Source: Acidimicrobiia bacterium (GTDB lineage: Bacteria; Actinomycetota; Acidimicrobiia; Acidimicrobiales; Bin134). Taken from it: a stretch of DNA of 64,000 nucleotides. The stretch is taken from positions 83,967 to 147,966 of the forward strand of contig JAJECA010000003.1 in the NCBI GenBank assembly GCA_022822265.1, in the 5' to 3' direction. This document shows, piece after piece, positions 52,001 through 59,918 of the stretch. The translations under genes were made by a program, and so were the position numbers. The number at the start of each line of letters is the position of its first letter. The stretch's first letter is position 1. Below the pieces are notes generated by a model, which ran no database searches, had not been told where the DNA came from, and saw only the letters and a program-made list of their open reading frames with translations.

Positions 52001-54397
52001 GCGTTCAACGCCCGGCGCATCGAAGACCTCGACGCCCAGCTGCGCGGCGACGGCGGCGAAGCCTCGTCGGGGGCGGCCAAGGCCCGCCAGAAGGTCATCG
52101 AGCAGGTGCTGGAGAACCGCCGCCAGGAGAACAAGGACCTCGCCCATCGCCAGATGGCGCTGTGGCACCAACAAGGCGTCGCGTTCGAGGAGCTCGGCGT
52201 GGACTACGTCATGGTCGACGAGGCGCACTGCTTCAAGAACCTTCCGCTGGTCAGCCAGAACCGCGACTTCGCGCAGTCCAGCCCGTCGGTGTGGGCTCAG
52301 GCCATGGAGGTCAAGGCGTTCGCGCTGCGCGCCCGCAACCGCGAGCTCGGCCTCAGCCGGGGCGCTTTGACGTTCGCGACGGGCACCCCGGTCACCAACG
52401 CCCCCTGGGAGATATACGTGATGCAGCGCTTCTTGCAGCCCGGCCTCTTGCGCGAGCGGCGGCTGTGGTCGTTCGACTCGTGGGCCGCGGCGTTCGCAGA
52501 GTCGGTGCTGCGCGCCGAGCCGTCGCCGCGGGGCGCGGACTGGAAGGTCAAGAGCCGGCTGCGGGCCTACAAGAACCTGCCCGAGCTGGCCGGGCTCCTG
52601 TCTTTGTGCTGCGACATCAAAACCGCCGACGACCTGGACCTCGACCGCCCCGCGATCGCCGGCGGCGCACCCGAGACCGTGCTGGTGGCGGGCTCGCCGC
52701 GGATGGTCGCCTACCAGGAGTGGCTCCAGCGGCGCTCCGAGAACCTCGGCGAAGACCCGCGGTGGGACAACATGCTGAGCATCTGCAACGACGGGCGCAA
52801 GGCGACGCTGGACCTTCGCCTCGTCGGCGTCGACCAGCCCAGCCCCTCCAAGGTCCAAGCCTGCGCCCAGCGAATCGCGCGAATCCGCCAGGACTGCGCG
52901 GAGCGCAGATTCACAGACCCCGCCACCGGCGCCGAGCACCCGGCGCCGGGCGCGTGCCAGATCGTGTTCTGCGACCTCGGCACGCCCGGCGACCACAAGG
53001 CGTTCACCGTGTACGACGCGCTGGCCACAGAGCTCGTCGCCCGCGGGGTGCCCCGCTCGGAGATCGAGTTCGTCCACGACCACGACAGCCCCGCCGCCAA
53101 AGACGCCCTGTTCCGCCGGTGCCGCCAGGGCGACGTGTCGGTGCTGCTCGCGTCCACGGCCAAGGCGGGCACCGGGGTGAACATACAGACCCGGCTCGCC
53201 GCCCTGCACCACCTGGACCCGGCCTGGACGCCGGCGAACATGGAACAGCGCGAGGGGCGCATCGTGCGGTCGGGCAACCAGTTCGACGAGGTGCAGGTCA
53301 TCCGATACTGCCAAGAGAGCAGCTTCGACACGTTCATGTACTCCACGCTGGACTCCAAGGCGCAGTTCATCGCCCAGTTCCTATCCGGGCGCCACCACGG
53401 TCGCACCATGGAATACGAGGACAGCGGCGACGCGATGGGCACAGACGACTTCGCCGCGGCCATGGCCGTGTCCTCCGGCGACCCCCGAGTGGTCCGGCGC
53501 GCCGAGCTGACACACGATATACGCGAGCTCGAACTACTGGAAGAGGCCCACGACATCGAGAAGTGGCGCACCTCCACCCGCCTCAAGTTCTGGCACCAGT
53601 CCCTGCCGGCAAAGCGCGCCAAGCTCGAAGCCCTCAAACCCCTCACCGCGCCCGCCCAGACAGCCGACTCGGTCCGGGTCGCCCCGGGCCGAACCCCGCC
53701 CGCCGACAGCGGCGACTCGCCCGACGAGCAGCTCCGCTACGAGCTCGAAGCCGTCTACCACAAATGGGACGACGCCGACACCCGCGTCGCCGAAGTCGCC
53801 GGCCTCGAAGTGGCCGCCCGCCACGTCGTCAACGACGACATGCGAGCCGTCGAGGTGAGGATCGGCCCGCCCGAGGCGGGCATTGGCTTCACCGTAGAGG
53901 GCCGCGACATCGCCGCGGGCAGGCTGCGGCCCGCAACCCGAGTAGCCAACGCCGTGAACAAGATCCCCGACACAGCCGCCGACGCCGCCTCAGAGATCGA
54001 CCGCATCACCCGCTCCATCCCCGACGCCGAGAAGCGCCTCCACCAGGACTGGCCCCACGCCCAGGAGCTGAGGGACAAGAAGACCGAGCTCAAAAAAATC
54101 GAGGCCGACCTGTACGCCAACCCCGTCGAGCGCGACAAAGACGAGGACTTCTACCAAGTCCTCCTGGCCCAACCCGAAGACCGCAAGTCCGCCAGCACCC
54201 TCGTCAACCTCAAAGAGTTCGCCCACCGGCCCACACCCCAGCCCCAACTCGACGGCGACGGCCTCGACGGCAGCGGCCACAACGCACACACCCTCGACGG
54301 CAGCGGCGAGACCGCCGTCGAGGACCTGTCCGCTAGCAGCCCCGCCCGCGCCGATGAGACCGGGGTCTCCGCGGGCGGGCCGGACATCGGACTATGA
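49079..54397 (+). CDS. giant N6-methylase/SNF2-type helicase, DarB-like, tail PDIGL
   Basis: About 1772 residues from the CTG at 49079. An N12-class methyltransferase comes first: HYTSPAVAEAVW, EPGCGPGVF near 118 and GNVPFSG near 177 in place of NPPY. A long middle region leads to an SF2 helicase with HTVGAGKTA near 877, DEAH near 1048 and QREGRIVRSGNQ near 1395. Coiled-coil-like C-terminus, then GPDIGL. Phage P1 DarB, of the same build, enters the host with the DNA and blocks restriction. No ATG, GTG or TTG precedes the conserved start in this frame except ATG 48344, which would overprint the preceding gene for 672 bases. The start is therefore unsettled. Confidence 0.75.
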   Translation: MTRLGGGDYAPPTGDIGRITANLRAIEIAKAGGPADDEELRELARWSGWGAVPSLFEAGSELAERFGPKLAELLDGEEMALASATTPNAHYTSPAVAEAVWRLAAKLGFERGAVVEPGCGPGVFMATAPDGAHVTGVEKDPTTAAICRAAHPGHTVVTADLADVARPAQFELAVGNVPFSGIVKPYDPVISADRGLNLHNYALAKALWSLRPGGLLVAITSAGTLDALNPAQRQRLGELGEFLGAIRLPGSAFERQSGTGVTTDIVVFQRRGHDGEGAAPTSAEIEADTSRLMAPWKDTVEATRPDGGPFMKPARTTDDGERIPAEPHWHNRWYADHPDLVLGRWESGGLYAADQLVVRYDGDDLKGDLDLAVDRLADTIELARPLPAPALDNADDDAQACRPPPGWQRPAWAQEGSIFAWKTQHGTRAKRPRFRFARVEQGRLVDHAGPAESNINARMELALVCFVRDAHRDLTAAEAADLPDAELDRLRHTLAERRRSFISHTGRPLSHYKTQARSSAADDAEEPTASGGLRRVYPKLGGFAGWAGSPADPDYLRVIALDDYSHETGECSEADILSQRVNTPPDAAVEVSNLADAAAASMGRRGRLDLDYMADIASFEWSPGDLAEEGVAYLDPFPDGGGPPRWEAAPRYLSGDVRAKLRLARRAAAEDGGDKYRRNVEALAAAVPADISPSDIALGCGAPWLPSEDVAEFICDTLDIQSCDVEVSYSPDGGWAIGFAGTLATQGEDMVSVWGTAERPAPKLLQAAWANKKIEITQTAPDGTREPNHPAIAAARAKIDKWNAELRRWAFDTDPGRCDRLAALYNDTYNCFVAPQYPPEWLGHPAGLIDSFKLRDHQASAVCRILHEGDVLLAHTVGAGKTAVMATAAMEMRRLGICTKPLIAVPNHLVAQFCREMQTLYPNASILMPDGGATPTGQRRRKEFTARAMNGDWDAIVIPLSFFNRLPASPSTVAAFNARRIEDLDAQLRGDGGEASSGAAKARQKVIEQVLENRRQENKDLAHRQMALWHQQGVAFEELGVDYVMVDEAHCFKNLPLVSQNRDFAQSSPSVWAQAMEVKAFALRARNRELGLSRGALTFATGTPVTNAPWEIYVMQRFLQPGLLRERRLWSFDSWAAAFAESVLRAEPSPRGADWKVKSRLRAYKNLPELAGLLSLCCDIKTADDLDLDRPAIAGGAPETVLVAGSPRMVAYQEWLQRRSENLGEDPRWDNMLSICNDGRKATLDLRLVGVDQPSPSKVQACAQRIARIRQDCAERRFTDPATGAEHPAPGACQIVFCDLGTPGDHKAFTVYDALATELVARGVPRSEIEFVHDHDSPAAKDALFRRCRQGDVSVLLASTAKAGTGVNIQTRLAALHHLDPAWTPANMEQREGRIVRSGNQFDEVQVIRYCQESSFDTFMYSTLDSKAQFIAQFLSGRHHGRTMEYEDSGDAMGTDDFAAAMAVSSGDPRVVRRAELTHDIRELELLEEAHDIEKWRTSTRLKFWHQSLPAKRAKLEALKPLTAPAQTADSVRVAPGRTPPADSGDSPDEQLRYELEAVYHKWDDADTRVAEVAGLEVAARHVVNDDMRAVEVRIGPPEAGIGFTVEGRDIAAGRLRPATRVANAVNKIPDTAADAASEIDRITRSIPDAEKRLHQDWPHAQELRDKKTELKKIEADLYANPVERDKDEDFYQVLLAQPEDRKSASTLVNLKEFAHRPTPQPQLDGDGLDGSGHNAHTLDGSGETAVEDLSASSPARADETGVSAGGPDIGL

Positions 54398-54430
54398 GGC
54401 TCTCGGGCAGCCCGATTGCGCGCCTTCTGG

Positions 54431-54467
54431 AGCGAGCGGAAGGACAAAAATGTCCGCTCGCTTGCAA
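54431..54467. promoter_or_regulatory. inverted pair around 15-base element, copy 5
   Basis: AGCGAGCGGA (54431-54440) and TCCGCTCGCT (54453-54462) form a perfect 10-bp inverted repeat over a 12-base spacer, and the right arm is part of TCCGCTCGCTTGCAA (54453-54467). It may be a terminator for the T4SS operon, a double operator, or both. The rest of 54398-54700 holds no gene. Confidence 0.6.
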
Positions 54468-54560
54468 TGGTCCACAGCGGTCAGCGCTATCTGAGGCTGT
54501 GACCTGCCTGATTGTTAGCGCTCTGCTTTGCGTCCGGCATAGCTGTCGGCTTTGCATTTA

Positions 54561-54599
54561 TCCGCTCGCTTGCAATATGTTTTCTCCGCTCGCTTGCAA
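54561..54599 (+). promoter_or_regulatory. two 15-base elements before the Tad operon, copies 6 and 7
   Basis: Exact TCCGCTCGCTTGCAA at 54561-54575 and 54585-54599, 24 bases apart. The first is followed by TATGTT, a fair -10. They lie 102-140 bases upstream of the first Tad gene. Confidence 0.65.
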
Positions 54600-54700
54600 G
54601 AGCCGGGTGGGCCCGTCGCCCCGACGGGCTCTTGAATCCAGTCTGAGACAAGGAAGGTGCCTTCTGTGACTACGTGGCCGACACCCGCTGGAGATGTCCG

Positions 54701-55447
54701 ATGAGCAACTGGCCGCTCCCGTTCAAGCTGCGGCTCGCCGGTGCCGCAGCCGTGCTGGTGACCGTCGTCGTCGTGCTGGTCGTGACCGGCGGCGGGGGCG
54801 ACCCAGAGCAGGCGCCAGTGCCCGTCACCACCGAGGAATGGCAGGCCGGGCGGGAGGCCGGCGGTTGGGTGCCCGTCGAGGTACCCGCCGAGGCAGCCGC
54901 CTTCGCCGCCGCGCCCGCGGAGCTGGCCGGCGGGCGCATCGCCGCCTTCGACTTGCCCGCCGGGACCATCGTCACCGCCGAGATGCTGCACCCGCCGGGC
55001 ACCGACCTCGCCGACGACACCGCGGCGACGGTGTGGGTGGCCGCCGACATCGGGCGCTGGCACGGCGGGCCCGCAGCAGGCGAGCGGGCCGTGTTCGCGG
55101 CAATGCCTGCCGGTTGCGCCGCCCTGGAGCTGGTGCTGGTCGATGTCGAGGCCGGCCAGGTCGCCGTCGAGGCCGACCCCTCCCTGTTCGCCGCGCTGGT
55201 CGAGGGAGAGCCGTGGACCGTGTGGGCCTCCCCCGCAGCGGGCTGGGAGGACCAGTGCCCGGCCGACGCTGGCCCGCGCGCCGAACCGGAAGACACCGCC
55301 GAGGACGGCGCCGGGGCGCAAGACGCCGAACCCGGGAGCGCTGCCGCCGAGGACGGCGCGGGGGCCCAAGGCGGCGAACCCGGGGGCGCTGCCGCCGAGG
55401 ACCCCGGGGCGCAAGACGGCGCTTCGGGAAGCGCGGGGGCGGGCTGA
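54701..55447 (+). CDS. CpaB/RcpC-like SAF-domain pilus protein
   Basis: A 248-residue protein from ATG 54701 (GGAG upstream; GTG 54674 is the alternative). One membrane helix at about 14-32. Residues 50-90 form a SAF domain (VPVEVPAEAAAFAAAP, GGRIAAFDLPAGTIV, TAEML), the mark of CpaB/RcpC proteins of Tad (Flp) pili. The C-terminal 50 residues are a repetitive Ala/Gly/Glu/Asp linker. It would sit in the envelope around the pilus channel. First gene of a tight operon. Confidence 0.7.
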   Translation: MSNWPLPFKLRLAGAAAVLVTVVVVLVVTGGGGDPEQAPVPVTTEEWQAGREAGGWVPVEVPAEAAAFAAAPAELAGGRIAAFDLPAGTIVTAEMLHPPGTDLADDTAATVWVAADIGRWHGGPAAGERAVFAAMPAGCAALELVLVDVEAGQVAVEADPSLFAALVEGEPWTVWASPAAGWEDQCPADAGPRAEPEDTAEDGAGAQDAEPGSAAAEDGAGAQGGEPGGAAAEDPGAQDGASGSAGAG

Positions 55448-57009
55448 TGCTGTTGCTGGTGCGAGACCACAAGATCGAGGACGAGGTCGCGGAGTGGGTG
55501 ATAGCCGCGCTGTTCGAGGGGGTGACTGCCACCGCGCCGACCGCGGTGATCGCGGCCAACGCCATCGAGACCGACCAGGCAGCCCGCTCGGGCCGGCCAG
55601 TGGTGCTGTCGCTTCGCACCGACGAGCCCGCCGTGCGCCTGGAGGCCGCGGCGGCGTCTGCGGCCGCGGTCGTGTGGGTGTCGACCACCGCCGGGGCGGG
55701 CGTGCGGTCGAGGCTGCGGCTCGACGCGGTGGGACGGTGGGCGATCCCGGTGACCGTCGTGGCGCTGGCCGACGCCGAACCCGACAACAGGGAAGCGGCC
55801 GGCGGCAGCGTCAAGGTCGTCTGGGTGTCGCCGGTTTCGGGGCCCAAGCCGCTGCGAACCCTGAAAAGGCTCGGCCGGGCCCACAGCTCGGCCGCGTCTC
55901 AGCCGCGGCGGCTGGACCAGCTCGACAAGGAGACGCACCGGCTGTCGGCCGCGCACGCCGCGATGTCCCGCATTGAGGACCTGCTGGCCGACACGAGCGT
56001 GGAGGAGTACCAGATCCGCGCCGGCGAGTTCATGCTGGTGCAGAAGACCAGCGGGCGCTTCGAGAGGCGGCACTCGCCGTTCACCTCAGAAGACGAGCTC
56101 ATCGAGACCACCCGGCACCTGGCCAGCTTCTCCGGCGGGATGCCCCAGAGGTTCGACAAACTCGACTACCGGCTCGACATCAGAGTCGGCGAGCGGTGGC
56201 GGCTGCACGCGGAGGCGTTCATGTGCCAGCCGCCCACCATGGTGCTGCGCTCCAACATGGCCGGAATGGCCAGCCTCGACGCGCTGAGCGTGGCCGACCC
56301 CGCGCTCCAGGCGATTTTGGTCGAGTCGGTTTCGGGGGCGGTGCGGGCCAACTCGGTGGTGGCCGCGGCCATGGGCGGCGGCAAGACCACCCTGGTGCAG
56401 GCGCTGCTGTCGTACGTCGATGAGAACGAGCGCATCGACACCATCGAGGACACACCCGAGCTGCGCCTGTCCCAGTACGGGATCCACGCCAACACCTACG
56501 AGCGCCTCACCAAAGACGAGAACGCCGACGGGGTGGGCAAGGTGTCGATGGGCGACCACATCAGAGACGCCAAGCGGGCCAACTCCTCGAAGCTCGTGAT
56601 CGGCGAGACCCGCGGCGAGGGCACCCTCGACGTGCTCGACGCCATGACCTCCGGGCTCGACGGCTGCCTGGTCACGCTCCACTCACGGCCCGGCCCCGGG
56701 GTGATGTCCAAACTCCTGGCGTACGCCTGCATGGAGGGCGCCGACCCGCGATACGCCCGCCAGCAGATCGCCATGGCCGTGCACCTCCTTTTGTGGATGG
56801 GCCGCAACGAGGACGGCGAGCGGGTCATCGCGGATGTGACCCAGATAACCGGCTACGACGAGCGCGCGGACACCGTCTCCACCCTGCCTCTGTGGAGCCT
56901 GCGGCCCGGCCAGCGGTGGGCGCAGCCCATAAACGAGCCCGTCGGCCTCGTCGCCGACGTGTACCGCTCAGCCGGAGTCGCCGCCGAACCCGCAACCGGG
57001 GCCAGCTGA
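55447..57009 (+). CDS. tadA: TadA/CpaF-like secretion ATPase
   Basis: A 520-residue protein joined to its predecessor by TGATG. Residues 1-130 form an alpha/beta domain of receiver/TadZ-like look without clear motif. The ATPase follows: Walker A (MGGGKTTLVQ) near 308, the Asp-box IDTIEDTPEL near 340, and VIGETRGEGTLDVLDAM with the Walker B region near 385, then LVTLHSRP. TadA drives pilus assembly through TadB/TadC. It could also serve as the VirB11-type ATPase of the T4SS, which has none of its own in this window. Confidence 0.85.
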   Translation: MLLLVRDHKIEDEVAEWVIAALFEGVTATAPTAVIAANAIETDQAARSGRPVVLSLRTDEPAVRLEAAAASAAAVVWVSTTAGAGVRSRLRLDAVGRWAIPVTVVALADAEPDNREAAGGSVKVVWVSPVSGPKPLRTLKRLGRAHSSAASQPRRLDQLDKETHRLSAAHAAMSRIEDLLADTSVEEYQIRAGEFMLVQKTSGRFERRHSPFTSEDELIETTRHLASFSGGMPQRFDKLDYRLDIRVGERWRLHAEAFMCQPPTMVLRSNMAGMASLDALSVADPALQAILVESVSGAVRANSVVAAAMGGGKTTLVQALLSYVDENERIDTIEDTPELRLSQYGIHANTYERLTKDENADGVGKVSMGDHIRDAKRANSSKLVIGETRGEGTLDVLDAMTSGLDGCLVTLHSRPGPGVMSKLLAYACMEGADPRYARQQIAMAVHLLLWMGRNEDGERVIADVTQITGYDERADTVSTLPLWSLRPGQRWAQPINEPVGLVADVYRSAGVAAEPATGAS

Positions 57010-57821
57010 TGGACGCCCGCGCCATCGCCGCCGCCGCGGGCGGGCTCGCGCTCGCGGCGGTGCTGTTGTGGCCGGTGCGCCCCCGCGTCCCCCGCCGCTT
57101 CCGCCGCCAGTCCGCCTCCGCGGCGCTGCGCCGGCTGTCGCCGGGCCCGCTGGCCAGGGCCTCGTCCCCCGCCGCCGCGTTCGCCGCCGGAGCTGCGGTG
57201 TACGGCGCGGGCATCGGACTGGCCGCCGCCATCGTCGCCGCGCTGGCGGGCTGGTCGCTGGCCATACGGGCCCGGTCCGCGCTGAACGTGGCCGAGGCCG
57301 ACCAGATCGCCCAGTTCACCAGCGCGCTCGCCAACCAGTCCACCGTCGCCCCCACCGTCACAGAGGCCGTCAAAGACGCCGCCCCGCTGGTGACGGGACG
57401 GGTGGGCCAAGCAGCGCGAACGATGGCCGAGGAGGTGTGGATCGGCAGCCTCCCCGAAGCCGCCGACCGCTTCGCCGCCACCGTGGGACGGCCCCTGGCA
57501 GCCATGACCGCCAACGTTTTGATCGAGGCCCACTCCGGGGGCATCCAGTGGGCGAAGCTCGTCGACATCTTGGACACCGAGGCCGCCGCCGCCTCAGAGA
57601 CCGCCCGCCACTACCACCGCCACGTCGGCAAGACCATGGGCCAGATCGTCATCACCCTGGCCATGGCCATCGGCGTGGTCGCGCTCACCGGAATGCTGGC
57701 CGACACCTCCGGCCAGTGGCTGGTGTCCGGCGACGGGCAGACCATCATCTTGTCCGCCGCGGCCGTGTTGGGCCTGTTGCACGCCTGGGTGCTGGGCCGG
57801 GCGCAACGGGAGCTGAAATGA
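57009..57821 (+). CDS. tadB: TadB-like pilus platform protein
   Basis: A 270-residue protein (TGATG overlap). Membrane segments near 5-22, 55-85, 215-235 and 245-262. The cytoplasmic part has the GspF/TadB pattern (ADQIAQFTSALANQ, GSLPEAADRFA, LIEAHSGGIQ). Next to TadA and TadC, in the standard order. Confidence 0.75.
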   Translation: MDARAIAAAAGGLALAAVLLWPVRPRVPRRFRRQSASAALRRLSPGPLARASSPAAAFAAGAAVYGAGIGLAAAIVAALAGWSLAIRARSALNVAEADQIAQFTSALANQSTVAPTVTEAVKDAAPLVTGRVGQAARTMAEEVWIGSLPEAADRFAATVGRPLAAMTANVLIEAHSGGIQWAKLVDILDTEAAAASETARHYHRHVGKTMGQIVITLAMAIGVVALTGMLADTSGQWLVSGDGQTIILSAAAVLGLLHAWVLGRAQRELK

Positions 57822-58528
57822 GCCTGCTCATAGCCCTGTCCGGGGTGGGCTGCGTGGCCCTTCTGCTTTTGACCGGCCCCCGCGGGCCGGCCGCGGCCGT
57901 CGACGCAGCCGCCATGGGATGGTCGCCGCGGCGGATGGCCACCGCCGGCTGGGCGATCTCCGGGGCGGGCGCGGTGCTGTGCGGGGCGCTGGGCGCGGCC
58001 TTCTACGACGCCGCTGTCGGGGCGACCGCCGCGGCCGTGGCCGCCATGTGGCTCCCGTGGCTCGCCCCCGAGGTGCTTCGCGCCGCGGTCCTCAACTCCT
58101 ACGGCCTCGAGCGCGACATGAACCTGCTGGAGTGGTTCCGCCGCCTCAGGCTGCTATCGGCGACAGGGCTCCCCATCAACGCCGCGGCTGTCGAGGCGTC
58201 CATGTCTATCACCGGGCGGGGCTTCACCCCCGCCCAAGGCAGGATCGCCGACGCGCTCGCCGCGGGCAGCGACCCCCTCGCCGTGGTGCTCGACACCATC
58301 GCCGGCTCGCCCGCCGAGCCGCTTTTGCAATCGGTCATCGCCGCGGAGCGCTCCGGAGCCGCGTCCACCGGGCTGTTGGACCGGACCTTGGCCCGCACCG
58401 TGCGCGCCTTCGAGTCCGACCGCCGCCAGGCCGTCGACGGCATCGCCCGATCCGTCGGCATCACCGCCACGCTCACATCAGTCGTCGCCGGGCTCGTCGT
58501 GATGCTGTCGGTCATGTCGGGCCTGTGA
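57818..58528 (+). CDS. tadC: TadC-like pilus platform protein
   Basis: A 236-residue protein (ATGA overlap). Membrane helices near 2-20, 40-60, 62-82 and 215-235. GspF-type core: LLEWFRRLRLLSATGLPI, DALAAGSDPLAVVLD and VIAAERSGAASTGLLDRTL. Forms the inner-membrane platform with TadB. Translationally coupled to it. Confidence 0.75.
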   Translation: MSLLIALSGVGCVALLLLTGPRGPAAAVDAAAMGWSPRRMATAGWAISGAGAVLCGALGAAFYDAAVGATAAAVAAMWLPWLAPEVLRAAVLNSYGLERDMNLLEWFRRLRLLSATGLPINAAAVEASMSITGRGFTPAQGRIADALAAGSDPLAVVLDTIAGSPAEPLLQSVIAAERSGAASTGLLDRTLARTVRAFESDRRQAVDGIARSVGITATLTSVVAGLVVMLSVMSGL

Positions 58529-58583
58529 CCCCCAAGGTGTGAAACCGCAAACACACAAAGAAGAAACCCGAAAGGAAAAAACC

Positions 58584-58799
58584 ATGCAAAGCGCCATCGT
58601 CCAAATGATCCTCATCGTGGTCGGCATCGCAGCCGCCGCCATCGTGAGCATCGTCGTCTACAACCAGCTCACCGACAAGGCCGCGGTCGTCAACGAGCAG
58701 ACCGACGTCATCTACGACTACGGGACCATCACCACCGAGCAGCTCTGCGAAGCCGTCGGCGGCACCTGGGACTCCACGAAGAAAGAGTGCAGCGAATAG
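58584..58799 (+). CDS. Flp-like pilin
   Basis: A 71-residue protein with the strongest A-rich ribosome site of the operon (AAAGGAAAAAACC). A hydrophobic N-terminal helix (residues 6-26) and a short C-terminal domain with LCEAVGGTWDSTKKEC, a likely disulphide loop. Length and layout fit a Tad major pilin, although the leader is very short and no canonical G/x-x-x-EY cleavage site is visible. High expression is expected from the ribosome site. Confidence 0.6.
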   Translation: MQSAIVQMILIVVGIAAAAIVSIVVYNQLTDKAAVVNEQTDVIYDYGTITTEQLCEAVGGTWDSTKKECSE

Positions 58800-58843
58800 C
58801 TCCGGCTGTCTCAGGCGCTGCGATGCCGAGGGGATGACATCCC

Positions 58844-59089
58844 ATGGTCGAAGCCATCATCGAGCTCCGGTTCCTGTTCGTGACCGTCGCGGTCGCCGCT
58901 TTGGTGTCGATGGCCGCGTACAGCGTCAACGAGACCGGAGCCGGGCGCAACGGAAGAGTGGGCGAGCTGACCGGCCAAAAGTGGGCGCTCGTCGAGACAT
59001 CCGGGCTGTGCGACGCCGCCGGAGGCCAGTGGACACCGGCGGTCGGGCTTCCCGGCCTGTCCGCCGGGACCTGCTCGCCGCCGCAGTGA
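58844..59089 (+). CDS. pseudopilin-like protein
   Basis: An 81-residue protein with an N-terminal hydrophobic helix (residues 8-26). Its C-terminal LCDAAGGQW...C loop matches the pilin before it (LCEAVGGTW...C). Probably a minor pilin derived from it by duplication. Ribosome site GAGGGG. Confidence 0.55.
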   Translation: MVEAIIELRFLFVTVAVAALVSMAAYSVNETGAGRNGRVGELTGQKWALVETSGLCDAAGGQWTPAVGLPGLSAGTCSPPQ

Positions 59090-59099
59090 GGGCGGTCCG

Positions 59100-59507
59100 A
59101 TGACATCGCCGTTCGTGGTGCTGCACACCTCTGTGCTCTATTTGATCGCGTTCTTGCTGGTGCTGTGGCTGTACGTCGCCCACACCACCCGGCTGTCCGC
59201 GGACGCCGCCGCTCAGTCCGCAGCCGCCGCCGCAGCCTCGCAAGTGCCCCACGACTGGGGCTGCGACCCCCACCACCCCGACCTCATCGGCCAAGGCCAG
59301 CTCGACGCGTACCGGGCGGTGCAGGCCCGCCTCAACCAGGGCAGCGTCAAACCCAAATCCGTCACAGTCACCGCCGATGGCTGCAACATAGCGGCCACAG
59401 TCGTCGTCGGAGCGCTGTCGTCGAAGTGGTCCGGCCTAGAGCACACCGCGGTCGCGTGCTCAGCGCCCGGACAAGACGGCCCGCTCGCCGTCGTCGGACA
59501 ATGCTGA
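59100..59507 (+). CDS. TadE-like pseudopilin
   Basis: A 135-residue protein. An N-terminal hydrophobic helix (VLYLIAFLLVLWLYVA), then a Ala-rich helix (ADAAAQSAAAAAAS) and a small domain with four Cys. This is the TadE/TadF build: a membrane helix followed by an external domain. It lies after the pilin genes as expected for minor pilins. Confidence 0.55.
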   Translation: MTSPFVVLHTSVLYLIAFLLVLWLYVAHTTRLSADAAAQSAAAAAASQVPHDWGCDPHHPDLIGQGQLDAYRAVQARLNQGSVKPKSVTVTADGCNIAATVVVGALSSKWSGLEHTAVACSAPGQDGPLAVVGQC

Positions 59508-59517
59508 GGCGAACCCC

Positions 59518-59910
59518 ATGAGCGACGCGGTGGCGCTTCTGATGATCCTTCCGGGACTGTTGATGGGGATCATCCTCGCCGACGCCGCCGGCGACCGCGG
59601 CGCGGCCAACTACCGTGCCGCGGTCTACGCCACAGCCGCGGCCGACCACGCCGCAAACCAGATCGCCGCCGACCCCGACAACACAGCCCTGTGGCAACAG
59701 ACCGCCCGAGCCGTCGAGGCGAACGGGCGGCTTTCCACCTGGGGAGACTGCGTCCAAAGCGACCCCCGCTACAGCATCGCCCTCCACCGCCAGCCCGAAC
59801 CGCCCGCCCCCCCGACATCGGTGGGGGTGCTGGTCGTCTGCCCCGTCCACACCAGCGCAGTCCTCGCCGACTCCACCGTCACCGCCCTGTCGGTTCGACG
59901 CATCCAATAG
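59518..59910 (+). CDS. TadE/TadF-like pseudopilin
   Basis: A 130-residue protein. Hydrophobic N-terminus (ALLMILPGLLMGIILADAAG), then an Ala-rich helix (YATAAADHAANQIAA) and a small domain with two Cys. The ribosome site is weak. Similar in build to its neighbours on both sides. Confidence 0.5.
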   Translation: MSDAVALLMILPGLLMGIILADAAGDRGAANYRAAVYATAAADHAANQIAADPDNTALWQQTARAVEANGRLSTWGDCVQSDPRYSIALHRQPEPPAPPTSVGVLVVCPVHTSAVLADSTVTALSVRRIQ

Positions 59911-59918
59911 GAGCCGCC

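Noticed and set aside
49213..54336. A 1707-codon frame on the same strand as the DarB-like gene
   Set aside because: Arginine-rich shadow frame; the helicase and methylase motifs are in the other frame.
9403..54397. The tails considered as SSB-like acidic tips or degradation tags
   Set aside because: The tails lack the run of Asp typical of SSB, and the set of proteins (relaxase, DarB-like, dipeptidase, TadZ-like) shares transfer context rather than replication or turnover. It is not excluded.
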